Source: Mucilaginibacter mallensis (GTDB taxonomy: Bacteria; Bacteroidota; Bacteroidia; Sphingobacteriales; Sphingobacteriaceae). Taken from it: 64,000 bases of DNA. The DNA is taken from the NCBI RefSeq assembly GCF_900105165.1, contig NZ_LT629740.1, forward strand, positions 5,766,001 through 5,830,000, read 5' to 3'. This document shows positions 19,047 through 27,542 of the stretch, in pieces. Below the pieces are notes generated by a model. It made no database searches. It saw only the letters and a list, made by a program, of their open reading frames with translations, and was not told the DNA's origin. The number at the start of each line of letters is the position of its first letter. Position 1 is the first letter of the stretch. The position numbers and the translations under genes are program-made.

Positions 19047-20129
19047 ATGAAAAAATTAGCAAAAGCGTGTTTACTTATAACGGCAGTATTATTTGCCGCC
19101 CCTAAAGTGCATGCACAAATTAGTATTGGAGTTACAATTTCGGCCAATGTTGCGCCACCGGCATTACCGGTTTACGTACAACCGGCCTGCCCTACCGATG
19201 GCTATTTATGGGTGCCTGGTTATTGGGCTTATGATAATGATAGCGAGGATTATTATTGGGTGCCCGGTGTTTGGGTAGCTCCACCAACCCCCGGTTATTT
19301 ATGGACTCCCGCGTATTGGGGATATGCCGGTGGTGTTTATGGCTTCCACGCTGGTTACTGGGGAAGACATGTCGGTTTTTATGGTGGTATTAACTATGGT
19401 TATGGCTATGGCGGCGTTGGTTTTGGCGGCGGAGCATGGTCAGGCAATACCTTCCGTTACAATACCGCGGTAGTTAACGTAAATACTACCGTAGTGCATA
19501 ATACTTATGTAGATAAAACGGTGATAGTTAATAATAATGTTACGGTGAATAACCATAACAGCTTTAATGGCCCCGGTGGTGTTACAGCACAACCACGCCC
19601 CGAAGAAATGGCAGCCATGAAAGAGCAGCATGTGCCTCCAACAAGTCAGCAGCAATCACATGAGCATACTGCCAGCCAGGATAAAAGCCAGTTTGCCTCT
19701 GTTAACAATGGCAAGCCAAATAATGCAGCCATGAACAAAGTTGGCGGCAGCCATTTTACGCCTGATGGCCAGAAAGCCCCGCGCAACAATAATAACAATG
19801 CGAACAATAATGCTGCAAACAATGGTCATCAAAATAACGATGCTGCCAAACAGCCTAATGCGCAACAGGATGGGCATGCAAATAATAATGCCGTGAAAAC
19901 TAACGATGCTGAAAAACAAGATCAACAGCAAGCACAGCAGCAACACGCGCAACAGCAGCAGCATAATCAGCAGCAACAACATGTGCAACAGCAGCAACAT
20001 AACCAGCAGCAACAGCGCAACCAGCAGCAGCATAATCAGCAACAGCATAATCAGCAGCAGCATAGGCAACAACAACAACAGCACAAACCTGCGCCAAAGC
20101 CGCATGCTGAACAAAAGCACGAAAAATAA
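19047..20129 (+). CDS. YXWGXW-repeat exported protein with Gln/His-rich tail
   Basis: A 360-residue exported protein; the signal peptide ends near VHA-Q. Residues about 45-125 carry the aromatic repeats GYLWVPGYWAYDND, YYWVPGVWVAPP, GYLWTPAYWGYAGG and HAGYWGRHVG of the YXWGXW family, then a Gly/Tyr stretch and a Val/Asn/Thr segment. From about 180 the chain becomes polar, and the last about 90 residues are almost only Gln, His and Asn (QQQQHNQQQQ-type runs). The family is surface-exposed in Proteobacteria and Bacteroidota, without known role. The tail suggests a disordered, perhaps metal-binding or condensing region. A terminator follows. Confidence 0.8.
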   Translation: MKKLAKACLLITAVLFAAPKVHAQISIGVTISANVAPPALPVYVQPACPTDGYLWVPGYWAYDNDSEDYYWVPGVWVAPPTPGYLWTPAYWGYAGGVYGFHAGYWGRHVGFYGGINYGYGYGGVGFGGGAWSGNTFRYNTAVVNVNTTVVHNTYVDKTVIVNNNVTVNNHNSFNGPGGVTAQPRPEEMAAMKEQHVPPTSQQQSHEHTASQDKSQFASVNNGKPNNAAMNKVGGSHFTPDGQKAPRNNNNNANNNAANNGHQNNDAAKQPNAQQDGHANNNAVKTNDAEKQDQQQAQQQHAQQQQHNQQQQHVQQQQHNQQQQRNQQQHNQQQHNQQQHRQQQQQHKPAPKPHAEQKHEK

Positions 20130-20159
20130 TATAATACCCCTATACTACACCCATAATAC

Positions 20160-20190
20160 GCTCCGCCTGTTAACCAGGCGGGGCTTTTTT
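20160..20190 (+). terminator. Rho-independent terminator after the YXWGXW gene
   Basis: A ten-pair stem built on CCGCCTG-TTAAC-CAGGCGG is followed by six T. Confidence 0.85.
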
Positions 20191-20293
20191 GTTGGTATAT
20201 ATTTGACCACCAGCACATATTTACCGACCAACGCTCGTTTTTTTAATTTGCAGATGCTTAATATTGTGTTGATTTTTAAATACTTATAGCCTC

Positions 20294-21448
20294 ATGTCAA
20301 CTGCCCTGCAAACCGACCAGCCTGCAATTATCCCATCGCAGAAGATCTATTACCTGGATCATATAAAAGTGCTGCTTACTGTTTTGGTGATATTGCACCA
20401 TTCGTTTATTACCTATGGTGGCCCGGGCGGGTGGTATTACAGGCAGCCTACTACCAGCGAGGGTGCGTTAATGCCCATGACTATGTTTGTATCAACCAAC
20501 CAATCATTCTTTATGGGGCTGTTCTTCCTGTTATCAGCTTATTTTGTGGAGCCATCGCTAAAACGCAAAGGGACTAAGGTTTATTTATTGGACAGGCTGA
20601 AAAGACTAGGTATACCGCTGGTATTTTATTCGCTTATCCTATCGCCCGTACTTAATTTTATGGTATACCACTATGGCGATCATAACCCGGTAACCTTTAT
20701 GCAGTTTTTGAGCGGTTATGATGGCTGGATACAATTTGGGGTGCTGTGGTTTGTTGTAGCGCTGCTATTATTTACGCTGCTATTTGTCGCCTTATATAAC
20801 TTAAAGCTCACAGGCAGCCGATCTATTACCAAGCTAAAGGCTGGGCCTGTTTTACTATTTGCTGCAGGTTTAGGGCTCATCACGTTTTTTGTCAGGCTGA
20901 TATTCCCTGTGGGATGGGTGCTGAAGCCTGTTGGCTTTCAGTTTGGGCATTTTACGCAATACATAGCCATGTTTACCATAGGCATACTGGCCCGCCGCGG
21001 TAATCTTGCCGAAAAGCTCGACTTTAAACTCGCAAAACGCTTTATGTGGATAGCTGTTGGCATGCTGGTGATCCTGTTCCCGGTATTGGGCATTATACAA
21101 AAAGTAACACATGCTCCCGGCACGGATTTTAATGGCGGCTGGACCCTGCTTGGGTTTCTGTACAGCTTTTATGAGCAGATCATTGGTGTTTGTATTATGG
21201 TTGCCCTAACCGGTATCAGCATGTATAAGTGGAACAAGCCATCTAAATTTTTAGCCACACTATCGCGCAATACATTCGCGGTGTATATTTTTCACCCGCT
21301 GATATTGATTGGCTTATCATTATTGCTGAGCACTTGGATGGTTGATCCGGTGATAAAACTGGCTATTGTGGCGCCTGGCGCAGTGATCGGCTCGTTTTTA
21401 CTGGCGGCGGTTATTGTGAGGATACCGGGGGTAAATAAGGTGATATAG
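20294..21448 (+). CDS. Acyltransferase 3 family membrane protein
   Basis: A 384-residue polytopic inner membrane protein with about ten helices. The N-terminal IYYLDHIKVLLTVLVILHHS contains the conserved His of acyltransferase family 3, followed by FMGLFFLLSAYFVEPSLKRK, which matches the F-F-x-x-S-x-F motif region. These enzymes O-acylate surface glycans or other extracytoplasmic molecules (OpgC, NodX, OatA types). The acceptor is not evident; neighbours give no hint. Ends close to a repeat cluster. Confidence 0.85.
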   Translation: MSTALQTDQPAIIPSQKIYYLDHIKVLLTVLVILHHSFITYGGPGGWYYRQPTTSEGALMPMTMFVSTNQSFFMGLFFLLSAYFVEPSLKRKGTKVYLLDRLKRLGIPLVFYSLILSPVLNFMVYHYGDHNPVTFMQFLSGYDGWIQFGVLWFVVALLLFTLLFVALYNLKLTGSRSITKLKAGPVLLFAAGLGLITFFVRLIFPVGWVLKPVGFQFGHFTQYIAMFTIGILARRGNLAEKLDFKLAKRFMWIAVGMLVILFPVLGIIQKVTHAPGTDFNGGWTLLGFLYSFYEQIIGVCIMVALTGISMYKWNKPSKFLATLSRNTFAVYIFHPLILIGLSLLLSTWMVDPVIKLAIVAPGAVIGSFLLAAVIVRIPGVNKVI

Positions 21449-21507
21449 AGGGTGAATATTGACCTGCATAGTTGGGGATTGTTTTGAACCTTGCAATGAC
21501 GTGCGGA

Positions 21508-21607
21508 GAAGTCATGCTGAACTTGTTTCAGCACCTCACTTGTAAAGTTTACACCTTGCAAGCCGCTGGTATTGTGGGATCCCGAAACAAGTTCGGGATG
21601 ACGGTTC
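21508..21607. repeat. REP-like element with two inverted repeats (copy 1)
   Basis: The unit contains GCTGAA-CTTGT-TTCAGC, then TTACACCTTGCAAGCCGCT, then CCCGAA-ACAAG-TTCGGG followed by ATGACG. A shortened copy with CTACACTATGCAAGCCGCT and GCCGAA-ACAAG-TTCGGC lies at 37771-37830. It sits in the gap between convergent genes. Confidence 0.6.
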
Positions 21608-21628
21608 ATTAAATCAGGGAGGCAGGGA

Positions 21629-22015
21629 CTAATTCATCCTATAAGGAGTGATGAGATAAAACTCAGGTATTCTTACATCAAATACAAAGTTATCCATCAG
21701 GCGTATCATCTGGTATTCGCCTTTCATGCTGCCCATGTCGGTTTTGAGGTTGCAGCCTGATACATATTCATGGGAATGACCGGGTTCGATCAATGGTTGC
21801 TGGCCTACTACGCCTTCGCCTTCCACTTCGCGCTTGGCGCCGTTGGAATCGAATATATACCAGTGGCGGCTTAACAGCTGCACAGCATAATCACTCATAT
21901 TCTCGATTTTTACCTTATAAGCGAACATAAAGTGGTCGTTCGCTGGATTGGAGTATTCCGGCTGATAGATCGTTTCCACTGAAACTTTAACACCATCAGT
22001 TATAGTAGTAACCAT
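21629..22015 (-). CDS. apaG: ApaG domain protein
   Basis: A 128-residue protein matching ApaG over its full length. Typical stretches are FAYKVKIENMSDYAVQLLSR, HWYIFDSNGAKREVEGEGVV and GQQPLIEPGHSHEYVSGC, ending MRLMDNF-like and PEFYLITPY-like strands of the fibronectin-III-type fold. ApaG has been linked to cobalt/magnesium resistance and dinucleoside polyphosphate levels, though its biochemical role is not settled. It lies 45 bp downstream of dusB on the same strand. Confidence 0.92.
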   Translation of the reverse strand: MVTTITDGVKVSVETIYQPEYSNPANDHFMFAYKVKIENMSDYAVQLLSRHWYIFDSNGAKREVEGEGVVGQQPLIEPGHSHEYVSGCNLKTDMGSMKGEYQMIRLMDNFVFDVRIPEFYLITPYRMN

Positions 22016-22060
22016 GAGGATATTTTAGTTTTCTCAAATATATAATTATCCGGAACAAAA

Positions 22061-23053
22061 TTATGCCATTTCGGGCGCATAATTTTCATTTATTTGCCAT
22101 AAAATCTCGTTCACTTCATCCAGTGTGCCCGCTGTAACCAGTTTCATGCGGTATTCCTTAAAGTGATCTATGCCTTTAAAGTAATTGGAGTAATGCCTAC
22201 GCATTTCAAAAACACCGGTTTTAGCGCCCTTCCATTCAACAGATTTCGTTAAATGGGTTCTGCAGGCATCAATCCTTTCGGCAATAGTGGGTTTATCTAA
22301 ATGCTCGCCGGTGTTGAAGTAATGCTTTATCTCCCTGAAGATCCACGGATACCCTATAGCGGCTCTGCCTATCATCATGCCGTCTACACCAAACTCCATG
22401 CGCCAGTCGGCAGCCTTCTCAGGTGAGTCAATATCGCCATTGCCAAAAATTGGGATCTGAATGCGGGGGTTCTTCTTAATATCACGTATCAGAGCCCAAT
22501 CGGCAACGCCCTTGTACATTTGCGCACGGGTGCGGCCATGTATGGTAAGAGCCTTTATGCCTACATCCTGCAAACGCTCGGCAACTTCATAAACATTTTT
22601 AGTATTATCATCCCAGCCGAGACGGGTTTTAACGGTAACAGGCAAATGCGTGGCTTCAACCACAGCTTTGGTCATGGCAACCATCTTGTCTATGTCCTGT
22701 AACAAGCTGGCACCTGCCCCACGGCAAGCCACCTGTTTAACCGGGCAGCCGTAGTTGATATCCATCAGATCAGGGCCGGCTAATGAGGCTATCTCGGTAG
22801 CTTCGCGCATATGGTCGATATCGCTGCCGAAAATCTGGATTCCTATAGGGCGTTCATATTCAAAAATATCCAGTTTTTGGCGACTTTTTGCTGCGTCACG
22901 GATCAATCCCTCGCTCGAGATAAACTCCGTATACATCATATCCGCACCGTTTTGCTTGCACACATAACGGAAGGGAGGATCGCTCACATCTTCCATCGGC
23001 GCCAGCAATAGCGGGAATTCACCTAAATCAATATTTCCAATTTGTACGCTCAT
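22061..23053 (-). CDS. dusB: tRNA-dihydrouridine synthase
   Basis: A 330-residue FMN-dependent TIM-barrel enzyme that reduces uridines in the D-loop of tRNA. Signatures: LLAPMEDVSDPPFRYVCKQ at the N-terminus, DINYGCPVKQVACRGAGASL with the catalytic Cys, LTIHGRTRAQMYKGVADW, and FGNGDIDSPEKA for phosphate binding. The C-terminal helical domain recognises tRNA. Length and motifs fit the DusB type. It is divergent from the CPBP gene, whose start codon overlaps the probable dusB promoter. Confidence 0.93.
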   Translation of the reverse strand: MSVQIGNIDLGEFPLLLAPMEDVSDPPFRYVCKQNGADMMYTEFISSEGLIRDAAKSRQKLDIFEYERPIGIQIFGSDIDHMREATEIASLAGPDLMDINYGCPVKQVACRGAGASLLQDIDKMVAMTKAVVEATHLPVTVKTRLGWDDNTKNVYEVAERLQDVGIKALTIHGRTRAQMYKGVADWALIRDIKKNPRIQIPIFGNGDIDSPEKAADWRMEFGVDGMMIGRAAIGYPWIFREIKHYFNTGEHLDKPTIAERIDACRTHLTKSVEWKGAKTGVFEMRRHYSNYFKGIDHFKEYRMKLVTAGTLDEVNEILWQINENYAPEMA

Positions 23054-23068
23054 GCCTTATATTCGTTG

Positions 23069-23099
23069 CAAAAATACAAATTTTAACCCGGATGATAAA
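23069..23099 (-). promoter_or_regulatory. Probable dusB promoter
   Basis: On the minus strand TTTA-N19-TATTTTTG matches the Bacteroidota consensus TTTG-N19-TAnnTTTG in all but one base, 16 bp before the dusB ATG. The -33 element reaches into the first codons of the divergent gene at 23092. Confidence 0.5.
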
Positions 23100-24024
23100 T
23101 ATTCCATATAAAGACCTGGATAACAGCAGTAGTGAACTACATCCGGCATTGCAGTTTTTATTGATTTTGGCTACGCTTTTGGTGGCTTTGCTTATTGGTA
23201 CTGCCATTGGCCTGGGCATTATAACCGGTTTATATGGCTATAGTACCTTTACCGCTATAACCGAATCAAACCTTGCAGTGCCCCATGCTATCCCTGCATT
23301 ATGGATATTGCAGTTAACCAGCACAACGCTGCCTATTTTAGCTGCCGCTCTGTTTTTTGCTTATGTAGTTACACCAAAGCCACAGCAATACATCCGGTCG
23401 AACTTTAAATTTTCATGGGTATTGATGTTATTGGTTTTTGCCATTATGTTTATTTCATCACCATTGATTGAGTTTTTATCGAATATAAACGCGAAAATGG
23501 TGCTACCACATTTTTTACAATGGATGCGCGAGAGTGAGGATAATGCCGAAAAACTAACCAATGCCATGCTGCAAATGAATACCATCTGGCAAATGATATT
23601 CGATCTGCTGTTCATAGGCTTGTTTACGGCTGTAGTTGAGGAGTTTTTGTTCAGGGGATGCATTCAAACTATCATTGAAAAATGGACGAAAAATGTGCAC
23701 GTGGCTATTTGGGTAACCGCCATATTGTTCAGCGCTTTTCATATGGAGTTTTTTGGTTTTTTGCCGAGGATGATGCTGGGTGTATTGTTCGGCTATTTTG
23801 TGGCCTGGAGCGGTAGTATATGGACATCAGTTTGGGGGCACTTTATAAATAATGGCACCGCTGTGGTAATAACCTACCTGTATCAGCATAAAGAAATCAG
23901 CATCAGTCCTGACGACCAGCATGTATTTAATTCAGCAGGGTATATAATTAGCTTTATAATTGTTTTATTTTTGTTTTGGGTTTACCGGGACATTGCACTA
24001 AAGAAAAAGCCGGTGCAGGCATAA
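23092..24024 (+). CDS. CPBP family intramembrane metalloprotease
   Basis: A 310-residue membrane protein with about eight helices. The abortive-infection/CAAX-protease motifs are present: EEFLFRG near residue 183-189, then FSAFHMEFFGFLPRMMLG and WGHFINNG carrying the conserved His and Asn. Bacterial members have roles from bacteriocin self-immunity to protein processing; here the substrate is unknown. Its stop codon overlaps the next ATG (TAATG), so it opens an operon with the DUF2007 protein, cdsA and psd, which suggests an envelope or lipid-linked task. Confidence 0.88.
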   Translation: MINIPYKDLDNSSSELHPALQFLLILATLLVALLIGTAIGLGIITGLYGYSTFTAITESNLAVPHAIPALWILQLTSTTLPILAAALFFAYVVTPKPQQYIRSNFKFSWVLMLLVFAIMFISSPLIEFLSNINAKMVLPHFLQWMRESEDNAEKLTNAMLQMNTIWQMIFDLLFIGLFTAVVEEFLFRGCIQTIIEKWTKNVHVAIWVTAILFSAFHMEFFGFLPRMMLGVLFGYFVAWSGSIWTSVWGHFINNGTAVVITYLYQHKEISISPDDQHVFNSAGYIISFIIVLFLFWVYRDIALKKKPVQA

Positions 24025-24236
24025 TGGAAAAAAACTGGGTTAAAATTTACAAATCAACAAATTTTTATCAGTCGGAGATTGTAAAGCAAATGCTTATACA
24101 GCATGCTATTGAAGCGGTATTGCTTAATAAACAGGATTCATCTTATCGTAATTTCGGGAACGTTGAAGTTTATGTACATAATGAGGATTTTAACCATGCC
24201 ATTGAACTGCTTATCCTCAATCAAATAGATCTATGA
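24024..24236 (+). CDS. DUF2007-type small protein
   Basis: A 70-residue protein, MEKNWVKIYKSTNFYQSEIV at the start. It has the layout of DUF2007 (PII-like signal fold): a strand, a helix with V-K-Q-M-L-x-x-x-x-I, and a strand NVEVYVHNEDFNHAIELL. The start at 24024 overlaps the CPBP stop codon by one base; its own end overlaps the cdsA start by four bases (ATGA). The tight coupling points to joint expression. Function is unknown. Confidence 0.82.
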   Translation: MEKNWVKIYKSTNFYQSEIVKQMLIQHAIEAVLLNKQDSSYRNFGNVEVYVHNEDFNHAIELLILNQIDL

Positions 24237-25075
24237 AAACACGCGCCATTACGGGCTTCTTTTTTATTATTGTGATGCTGGCATCGGTGCTGTTGGGGCA
24301 TTATGTATTCGGTGCATTTTACCTGGTTTTAAGTCTGTTTTGCCTGTATGAATTTTATGGCTTGATAAAACAGGGCACAGCAAAACCAAACCTGCCAATG
24401 GGCCTGTTATGCGGCGCTTTATTATACATTGCCTTTGCTTTATTTACTTATAAGGATGCTTTTGCATTGCCAGCATTATCGCAAGGCAGATGTGTGTACA
24501 AGCTGATGTTTTTAACCCCGGTACTATTTGGCGGCATATTTATATGGGAGCTGTTCCGCAAACTGGATGCGCCGTTTAATAACATTGCCTACACGTTTCT
24601 CGGCATTATTTTTACGGTTTTGCCGTTTACCTTCTTCCACGCGCTGGCTTATGCAGGCAGGTTTGAGGGTTTTAACTTTCATTTCCCTATGGCATTTTTA
24701 CTGATGCTGTGGGCCAATGATACCGGTGCTTATCTTACAGGTATGGGTTTTGGTAAACACAAGCTGTTCGAGCGCCATTCGCCTAAAAAGACCTGGGAGG
24801 GCTTTATTGGTGGTGTATTGATAAGCGCAGGTGTAGGTTTAATTATCAGTCATTTTTATGCTGATCTTACCTGGACGCAGTGGGCAGGTATGGCGGTTAT
24901 AATAGGCACCTTCGGCACCATGGGCGACCTGGTGGAATCCATGTTTAAGCGCAGTATTAACGTTAAGGACAGCGGCGGCATACTGCCGGGGCACGGTGGC
25001 TTGCTCGATAGGTTCGACGGATTATTTTTAGCCGTTCCTGTTGTTTATGCTTACCTGTACTTCATTACAAATTAG
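24233..25075 (+). CDS. cdsA: Phosphatidate cytidylyltransferase
   Basis: A 280-residue membrane enzyme that makes CDP-diacylglycerol from phosphatidate and CTP, the entry to phospholipid synthesis. About eight helices are visible. The family signature near the C-terminus is complete: HSPKKTWEGFIGG, then GDLVESMFKRSINVKDSG and LPGHGGLLDRFDGL. The ATGA overlap with the DUF2007 gene and the psd gene downstream place it in a phospholipid operon. Confidence 0.95.
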   Translation: MKTRAITGFFFIIVMLASVLLGHYVFGAFYLVLSLFCLYEFYGLIKQGTAKPNLPMGLLCGALLYIAFALFTYKDAFALPALSQGRCVYKLMFLTPVLFGGIFIWELFRKLDAPFNNIAYTFLGIIFTVLPFTFFHALAYAGRFEGFNFHFPMAFLLMLWANDTGAYLTGMGFGKHKLFERHSPKKTWEGFIGGVLISAGVGLIISHFYADLTWTQWAGMAVIIGTFGTMGDLVESMFKRSINVKDSGGILPGHGGLLDRFDGLFLAVPVVYAYLYFITN

Positions 25076-25132
25076 TAGTTTTGCACAATTATTGTGCGTT
25101 ATATATCGATACAAACAAAAAGAAGATTTAAC

Positions 25133-25942
25133 ATGACCATCCATAAAGAAGGATATACCTCGCTAGCCATAACCGTATTGTTCATATTTGTGTTGAACGC
25201 GGTAATACAGTTTTATTTACCACAGGCGCATGCGCTTAAGTGGTTTATATACATATTATCGGCTTTGTTGTTCCTCATCATTCTACAGTTTTTCCGCAGC
25301 CCCAAGCTAACTATTACCCAGGATGAAGCACAGGTACTTTGCCCTGCCGATGGCAAGGTGGTAGTAATTGAAGAAACAGAAGAGCCGGAATTTTTAAAAG
25401 ACAGGCGTATACAGATCTCTGTATTTATGTCGCCCATTAATGTGCACGTTAACCGCAACCCTATTAGTGGTGTTATCAAATATTTTAAATATCACCCGGG
25501 GAAATACCTGGTGGCATGGCACCCAAAATCATCAACAGAAAATGAGCGTACCACGGTTGTTACTGAAAACAGTGCAGGTACTCAGGTATTGTTCAGGCAA
25601 ATTGCTGGCGCTTTAGCCCGCCGTATTTGCTGGTATGTAAAAGAAGGTGATGAGGTGCAGCAAGGCGAGCAGTTCGGCTTTATTAAGTTTGGATCGAGGG
25701 TGGATATATTTTTACCGCTGGGCACCAAAGTTAAAGTAAACATAAATGATGTGGTAAAAGGCGGCAGAACAGTATTGGCTGAATTAACCCCGCCCGAAGG
25801 TGCTAAGGTTATAAAAGCTGAAACTAAGGTAACTACAGCTGAACCTAAAGAGGTTGTTGCAGATGTTGAGCTGCCGGAAAAACCTGTTAAGGTTGCAAAG
25901 GCTAAAGCGCCTGCTAAGGCATCGGGCAAAAAGATATCTTAA
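25133..25942 (+). CDS. psd: Phosphatidylserine decarboxylase family protein
   Basis: A 269-residue precursor from the ATG at 25133 (the frame is open from 25094, but MTIHKEGYTSLAI fits the family start). Two N-terminal helices anchor it. CPADGKVVVIEE and SVFMSPINVHVNRNPISG are family motifs, and the self-cleavage site is the FGS of IKFGSRVDIFLPLG, which gives the pyruvoyl group on the small subunit. It converts phosphatidylserine to phosphatidylethanolamine. Unusually, the C-terminus carries an extra Lys/Ala/Val-rich tail of about 45 residues (KVAKAKAPAKASGKK). Confidence 0.92.
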   Translation: MTIHKEGYTSLAITVLFIFVLNAVIQFYLPQAHALKWFIYILSALLFLIILQFFRSPKLTITQDEAQVLCPADGKVVVIEETEEPEFLKDRRIQISVFMSPINVHVNRNPISGVIKYFKYHPGKYLVAWHPKSSTENERTTVVTENSAGTQVLFRQIAGALARRICWYVKEGDEVQQGEQFGFIKFGSRVDIFLPLGTKVKVNINDVVKGGRTVLAELTPPEGAKVIKAETKVTTAEPKEVVADVELPEKPVKVAKAKAPAKASGKKIS

Positions 25943-25970
25943 TTAGCAGCATTGCTTTCCAATAATATTA

Positions 25971-26000
25971 ATCCTTGCCCTTAACGGCAGGGATTTTTTT
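25971..26000 (+). terminator. Terminator of the CPBP-cdsA-psd operon
   Basis: A nine-pair stem ATCCTTGCC/GGCAGGGAT (one G-T pair) with a six-base loop is followed by seven T. Confidence 0.85.
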
Positions 26001-26055
26001 GTTTGGTGGCGAATTTGACTCACCCTGATCCCCCATAGCTATGGGGACTGCGCTT

Positions 26056-26092
26056 GTCATCCTTCTCTTCGCTGCGCGAAAAGAAGGATGAC
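26056..26092. repeat. Long perfect-looking hairpin
   Basis: The arms GTCATCCTTCTCTTCGC and GCGAAAAGAAGGATGAC pair over 17 positions with one mismatch around a three-base loop TGC. No T run follows, so it is more like a REP-type palindrome than a terminator. It lies in the gap between psd and rplS (25943-26286), which otherwise holds only the terminators and the palindrome pair. Confidence 0.6.
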
Positions 26093-26110
26093 CTAATGGC
26101 TTTTAATTGT

Positions 26111-26184
26111 AGAGACACAATATTTTGTGTCTCTGTGTACATGTGATGAGCCTGTCTAATGGGAGACGCAATATTTTGCGTCTC
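26111..26184. repeat. Paired palindromes, second locus
   Basis: AGAGACACAA-TATT-TTGTGTCTCT (26111-26134) and GAGACGCAA-TATT-TTGCGTCTC (26163-26184) reproduce the pair at 7869-7940, same order, spacer 28 instead of 26 bases. Confidence 0.7.
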
Positions 26185-26216
26185 TACGGGAGGATTAATG
26201 AAAAATCGTAATCAAC

Positions 26217-26248
26217 AAAAAAAACCTCCCCGGAATGACCCGGGAAGG
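26217..26248 (-). terminator. Terminator of rplS
   Basis: On the minus strand CCTTCCCGG-GTCATT-CCGGGGAGG forms a nine-pair stem followed by eight T, downstream of rplS. Confidence 0.8.
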
Positions 26249-26286
26249 CGAATGCTATATTGTTCCCCCTTTAGGGGGCTAGGGGG

Positions 26287-26634
26287 TTAAACTCTTTTTG
26301 ATTTGATACGAGCTGCCTTACCAGTAAGCGCGCGCAGGTAGTAAAGTTTAGCACGACGTACTTTACCGTGGCTGTTAACTTCTACTTTATCAATGTTTGG
26401 TGAGTTGATAGGGAAGATACGCTCAACGCCGATACCGTTTGAAATTTTACGAACAGTAAAAGTTTCAGATACGCCAGCGCTGTTACGTTGTATAACTACA
26501 CCTTGGTAAATTTGGATACGTTCTTTATTTCCTTCTCTAATTTTATAATGTACGCTTACAGTATCACCGGCTTTGAACGACGGAAATTGATTAACTGTTA
26601 CTGTTTGCTCTTCTACAAATTTTACTAAATCCAT
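26287..26634 (-). CDS. rplS: 50S ribosomal protein L19
   Basis: A 115-residue protein of normal L19 length. Typical L19 text is [40 protein letters not shown] and [18 protein letters not shown], followed by [21 protein letters not shown]19 sits at the 30S-50S interface. It is the last member of the usual rpsP-rimM-trmD-rplS group, here 170 bp after trmD with a promoter-like sequence of its own at 26681-26711. Confidence 0.97.
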   Translation of the reverse strand: MDLVKFVEEQTVTVNQFPSFKAGDTVSVHYKIREGNKERIQIYQGVVIQRNSAGVSETFTVRKISNGIGVERIFPINSPNIDKVEVNSHGKVRRAKLYYLRALTGKAARIKSKRV

Positions 26635-26680
26635 GATTTTAAGCTCTAAAAGCGATTTTTAACCCGTAAAAATCGGATTG

Positions 26681-26711
26681 CAATTATACGGAGTTTTTTT
26701 GGAAATAAAAA
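26681..26711 (-). promoter_or_regulatory. Possible promoter of rplS
   Basis: On the minus strand TTTT-N19-TATAATTG fits the TTTG-N19-TAnnTTTG consensus with two mismatches, about 45 bp upstream of the rplS ATG. Confidence 0.35.
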
Positions 26712-26804
26712 GTGCGATTTGATTTTTTTTGTTGAATGGTTGATTAGGTTGGATTAAGTGAATAGTTATTGAAAAATAACCTAATCAACCACTCACTCAA
26801 TCAA

Positions 26805-27482
26805 CTACTCATCCAACAAATCGGGCCTTCTCAACCTTGTACGCTCTACGGCCTGCTCAAAGCGCCATTTTTCAATTTCGGGGGTATTGCCACTTAATAA
26901 TATATCGGGCACACGGTGGCCGTTCCATTCCGCCGGGCGGGTATAAACGGGGGCGTCAAGCAAGCCATCCTGAAAGGAATCAGACAATGCCGAAGTTTCA
27001 TCAGATAATACGCCGGGTATCAGCCTTACCACCGCATCAACCAAAACAGCCGCGGGTAGTTCTCCGCCCGAGAGTACATAATCACCAATGGAGATTTCCC
27101 GCGTAACAAATATGTCCCTGATGCGCTGATCGATGCCCTTATAATGCCCGCACAGTATAATGATATTGCCTTTTATAGATAGTTGATTGGCGATCTGCTG
27201 GTTCAAGGTTTCCCCATCGGGCGACATGAAGATGATCTCGTCATAATCGCGCTCGGCTTTTAACTTTTCAATAATGGCGGCGAAAGGTTCAATAGTCATT
27301 ACCATGCCGCTGCCACCACCGTAAGGGTAATCATCAACGCTTTTTTGCTTGTTGGTGGCATAGTCGCGCAGGTTATGTACAACAATTTCGGCAATGCCCT
27401 TTTTTTGCGCACGCTGTAAAATAGAATGTGCAAACGGACTATCCAGCAAACCAGGCAAAACGGAAATGATATCAAAACGCAT
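26805..27482 (-). CDS. trmD: tRNA (guanine-37-N1)-methyltransferase
   Basis: A 225-residue SPOUT methyltransferase that makes m1G37 in tRNAs reading CNN-type codons and so prevents frameshifting. Signatures: [49 protein letters not shown], the knot motif [14 protein letters not shown] and the [20 protein letters not shown] stretch. The end is slightly shorter than in E. coli. Upstream of it, instead of rimM, lie foreign-looking genes (27543-29852). Confidence 0.97.
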   Translation of the reverse strand: MRFDIISVLPGLLDSPFAHSILQRAQKKGIAEIVVHNLRDYATNKQKSVDDYPYGGGSGMVMTIEPFAAIIEKLKAERDYDEIIFMSPDGETLNQQIANQLSIKGNIIILCGHYKGIDQRIRDIFVTREISIGDYVLSGGELPAAVLVDAVVRLIPGVLSDETSALSDSFQDGLLDAPVYTRPAEWNGHRVPDILLSGNTPEIEKWRFEQAVERTRLRRPDLLDE

Positions 27483-27542
27483 GGCGCAAAGATAGTTTGT
27501 TTAAGCAGAAAGGTGAAAGACTAAAGCTGAAAGCTAAAAACG

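Noticed and set aside
19656-20120. Long open frames on the minus strand opposite the Gln/His-rich tail
   Set aside because: They are Leu/Met or Ala/Val-only translations of the CAG/CAA repeat DNA in other frames, not genes.
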